Shown here piece after piece: positions 61,708-64,000 of a stretch of DNA of 64,000 nt. Position 1 is the first letter of the stretch. The number at the start of each line of letters is the position of its first letter. The position numbers and the translations under genes were made by a program. A model generated the notes under the pieces. The model saw nothing but the letters and a program-made list of their open reading frames with translations, was not told the DNA's origin and did not search any database. The stretch lies in the NCBI RefSeq assembly GCF_016591975.1, contig NZ_AP024169.1, forward strand, positions 334,001-398,000, in the 5' to 3' direction. Source of the stretch: Anaeromicropila herbilytica (GTDB lineage: Bacteria; Bacillota; Clostridia; Lachnospirales; Lachnospiraceae).

Positions 61708-62202
61708 ATGATATTTGTTGTATTAGGAACACAAAAGTTTCAATTAAACAGATTACTTAAGGAAGTTGATGATTTAATCGAACGTGGAGATATTACAGAG
61801 GAAGTCATGGCCCAAATCGGTTTTTCAGATTATGAACCTAAGAATTATAAGTATTATCGTTTTTTGGACAAGGATCAATTTGATAATTATATTGCTGGTT
61901 CCACAATGGTAATAACACATAGCGGAGTAGGTTCTATATTAGCTGCGTTAAAAGTTAAGAAACCTGTAGTAATCTATCCAAGACTGAAAAAATATCATGA
62001 ACATGTGGATGATCATCAACTTGATATTGCACGTGCATTTGAGAAAAAGAAATATGTAATATGTAAACATGATGATGAAACATTAGCACAGGCCATGCAG
62101 CGATGTGATGAGTATCCATTCGAAGAGTATGTTTCTAATACGAATAATATCATTGGAATGATACAGGATTTTTTAGACAAGAATACGATACATATTAGCT
62201 AG
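61708..62202 (+). CDS. Alg13/PssE-like glycosyltransferase subunit
   Basis: A 164-aa donor-binding half of a two-part GT28-like glycosyltransferase. It starts MIFVVLGTQKFQLNRLLKEV (Alg13/EpsF-type), with the nucleotide-sugar site THSGVGSILAALKVKKPVVIYPR (quoted as THSGVGSILAAL) and HVDDHQLDIA. ATG 61708 follows GGGTGGGA. It must pair with the membrane-associated Alg14-like protein encoded next to make a polysaccharide repeat unit. Confidence 0.85.
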   Translation: MIFVVLGTQKFQLNRLLKEVDDLIERGDITEEVMAQIGFSDYEPKNYKYYRFLDKDQFDNYIAGSTMVITHSGVGSILAALKVKKPVVIYPRLKKYHEHVDDHQLDIARAFEKKKYVICKHDDETLAQAMQRCDEYPFEEYVSNTNNIIGMIQDFLDKNTIHIS

Positions 62203-62272
62203 TCAAATCAATTAATTCAAATAGCATAGGATCGTTAAGGAGATATGTAAAGAAAACTGAAAGGAGAAATTT

Positions 62273-62767
62273 ATGGAGAAAATTTGTTTTACAGCCTCCT
62301 TAGGTGGGCATTTAGAGGAAATAGCCAAACTTTCAATATTGGGTGAACATCAGGATATATTTCTTGTAACGGAAAGAGGAGATTTTAAAGAACTGAGTTT
62401 TTGCAAGAAAGTATATTATTTGAGTCAAATAAATCGAAAAGAAATACTTTTTATACCAAAACTCATAAAAACTTTCTTTCAATCGTTCTACATTCTATTG
62501 AAGGAAAAGCCTTCGAGTATTATATCTACAGGGGCACTTGTAACTTTTCCAATTTGCTTATTAGGCAAACTGATGGGTTTAAGAATAATTTATATAGAGT
62601 CATTTGCAAGAGTGGACACAGCGTCCCTAACAGGACGTTGGATGTATAAAATCGCTGATTTGTTTATTGTACAATGGGATGATTTGCTTGAAATATATCC
62701 AAAAGCAAAATATGGAGGAGGTATCTTTTTATGTTTAGAAGCTGTTCAGGATGAAGATTATTCTTAA
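62273..62767 (+). CDS. Alg14/PssD-like glycosyltransferase subunit
   Basis: A 164-aa acceptor-side and membrane-anchor partner: ICFTASLGGHLEEIAKL at the N-terminus, a hydrophobic segment ~58-75, then PSSIISTGALVTFPICLL and IIYIESFARVDTASLTGRWMY, the typical Alg14 pattern. Order here is Alg13-like first. Both are needed for activity in related Eps/Cps systems. GAAAGGAGAAA precedes the ATG. Confidence 0.86.
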   Translation: MEKICFTASLGGHLEEIAKLSILGEHQDIFLVTERGDFKELSFCKKVYYLSQINRKEILFIPKLIKTFFQSFYILLKEKPSSIISTGALVTFPICLLGKLMGLRIIYIESFARVDTASLTGRWMYKIADLFIVQWDDLLEIYPKAKYGGGIFLCLEAVQDEDYS

Positions 62768-62814
62768 TAAAAAAGGCCTAGTAACTAAAAAAATACGTTT
62801 TAAGGAGATAAAAA

Positions 62815-64000
62815 ATGTTTGAAACCTTATTAACTAATTTTTACTTTGATAAAATTATCCAGATAATAAAAAATAAACTAAAATATATTATATTAATATC
62901 AATACTATTTGCTTTAGCAGGAGGCGCTTATGGCACTTACTATAAATCATCAACTTATGTAGGGCAAATATCCTTTTATGTTTACAGTAATAAGGATTAT
63001 ATTTCGGATAGTAGTGTTAATATCAATAGTTTAGATTTTACACAAGCTAAAAATCTGGTGTCCAGTTATATGCAGATTCTGCGAAGTAATACATTTCTTG
63101 AAAGAGTACAGAAAGAATTAGGGATATCTTATTCTGTCGATTATTTAAGAAGTAATATAAGTGCTGTTTCAATAGAGGATACCGCAGTCTTTAGTGTAAA
63201 TGTATATAATCCAAATCCTGAGGATGCTATGAATATAGCAAATGCCATAGGTGAACTTGCACCAAACGAAATAATAAGAATAGTCAAATCTGGTGGAATT
63301 GAAGTATTAGATAAAGCAGAATTACCTACAGTTCCATATCAGTCAACTAGTGTGACAAAGTTGATATTAATTGGTGCCTTAGGTGGATTGGTACTAGCTT
63401 TCGTATTGTTTTTATCTTTTGGTTTATTAGATACAACGATTCAAAAGAGAAAAGATATAGAGGATATTTTTAAGATTCCAATCTTAGGGGATGTGCCTCT
63501 GATGATTGCATCTAGCAAAAAACATGAGATAAATAAGATTCTAAGTTTGGATAGCCCGTTTGGACTAAGGGAAGCTTACAATAATATTAGAGCAAATTTA
63601 CGATTGACTGGGAATCTTAAACGATGTCCAGTTTATGCAATTACTAGTGCAGATTCAGCGGAAGGTAAAACTTTAAATGCAGTTAATATAGCCATTTCCT
63701 ATACGCAAATTGATAAGAAGGTATTGCTCATTGATGCTGATATGAGAAAAAGAAGTATGAGTACCATGCTAGATATTGATGAATCAGATGGACTTAGTGA
63801 ATATCTGGCAGGAATTGTTGATACTCAACCAATTATACAATATCTTGATAATCTATTTGTTATATCTGCGGGTATGATGCCACCAAATCCTGCAGATCTG
63901 TTATCCAGTTCTAGGTGGAATGAATTGTTGGAATACTGTAAGAAGGAGTTCGATGTTATTTTTATCGATTTACCTCCAGTTGGTATTGTATCGGATGCGC
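62815..64000 (+). CDS. Wzz/CpsC-type chain-length protein fused to BY-kinase (3'-truncated by window)
   Basis: A polysaccharide co-polymerase of the fused type. N-terminal transmembrane helix (~24-43), extracytoplasmic Wzz domain (~45-180), second helix (~183-206), then a tyrosine autokinase domain. The P-loop is SADSAEGKT, lacking the first glycine of the classical motif, and Walker A' is VLLIDADMRKRSM; IFIDLPPVGI is the last visible motif. The frame is open at base 64000, so the Tyr-rich tail is out of view. In Firmicutes these two parts are usually separate genes (CpsC/CpsD). AAGGAGATA precedes the ATG. Confidence 0.88.
   Translation, partial: MFETLLTNFYFDKIIQIIKNKLKYIILISILFALAGGAYGTYYKSSTYVGQISFYVYSNKDYISDSSVNINSLDFTQAKNLVSSYMQILRSNTFLERVQKELGISYSVDYLRSNISAVSIEDTAVFSVNVYNPNPEDAMNIANAIGELAPNEIIRIVKSGGIEVLDKAELPTVPYQSTSVTKLILIGALGGLVLAFVLFLSFGLLDTTIQKRKDIEDIFKIPILGDVPLMIASSKKHEINKILSLDSPFGLREAYNNIRANLRLTGNLKRCPVYAITSADSAEGKTLNAVNIAISYTQIDKKVLLIDADMRKRSMSTMLDIDESDGLSEYLAGIVDTQPIIQYLDNLFVISAGMMPPNPADLLSSSRWNELLEYCKKEFDVIFIDLPPVGIVSDA

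Overview
The window looks like the chromosome of a low-GC, spore-forming Firmicute of the Lachnospiraceae / Clostridium cluster XIVa type, close in style to Clostridium (Lachnoclostridium) phytofermentans. The reasons are the sporulation genes (spoVG, spoVT, yabP, yabQ, spoIIE), the GlgC/GlgD pair, strong GGAGG ribosome-binding sites and AT-rich spacers. This is inference from gene content; no database was searched.

Bases 1-40000 are mostly conserved housekeeping sequence. A class A penicillin-binding protein tail is followed by prs, a DnaC/DnaI-type helicase loader, a DnaD-type initiator, murC, glgC-glgD and spoVG. Between murC and dnaD lies a cluster of four perfect DnaA boxes. An intact 1.55-kb IS4-family element with a 10-bp target duplication sits between a transglutaminase-like gene and pth. 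From spoVG onward the order pth, mfd, spoVT, mazG, rqcP, yabP, yabQ, divIC, tRNA-Met, spoIIE, tilS, hpt, ftsH follows the Bacillus subtilis near-origin region. It is interrupted by a lipoprotein foldase, a glycolipid-type glycosyltransferase/flippase pair, a DUF4097 protein, an ABC exporter, a 216-bp palindrome and truA. A GH13 amylase-family enzyme and five tRNA genes (Tyr, Leu, Phe, Gly-TCC, Gly-GCC) close this part.

Bases 40324 to about 61150 are an accretion island built on the tRNA-Gly(GCC) 3' end. A 22-24-bp copy of that tRNA end recurs at 44717, 48681, 54875, 56559 and 58331, each followed by a terminator-like hairpin resembling the tRNA terminator. The sites divide the island into six units. 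Two carry tyrosine recombinases (unit 1 also a MobV-type relaxase), one carries a recombinase with its catalytic core deleted, and three carry essentially only cargo. The cargo is small-molecule or defence related: MerR and AraC regulators with GyrI-like domains, a duplicate peptide deformylase with its own XRE regulator and twin operators, four N-acetyltransferases, three aminoglycoside-phosphotransferase-like kinases, a flavin reductase and a TIR-domain protein. Two cargo genes (57179 and 58653) follow 16-codon leader ORFs whose stop codons abut a hairpin that hides the gene's Shine-Dalgarno, the layout of inducible translation attenuators. Several units share a minus-strand terminator-like hairpin and fossil gene starts. 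I think the cassette-like array, with autonomous and possibly parasitic members sharing one tRNA site, is the most notable system here.

Bases 61200-64000 return to probable chromosomal genes: a PqqD-like protein, an Alg13/Alg14-like glycosyltransferase pair and a Wzz/BY-kinase fusion that runs off the window, the start of an exopolysaccharide cluster.
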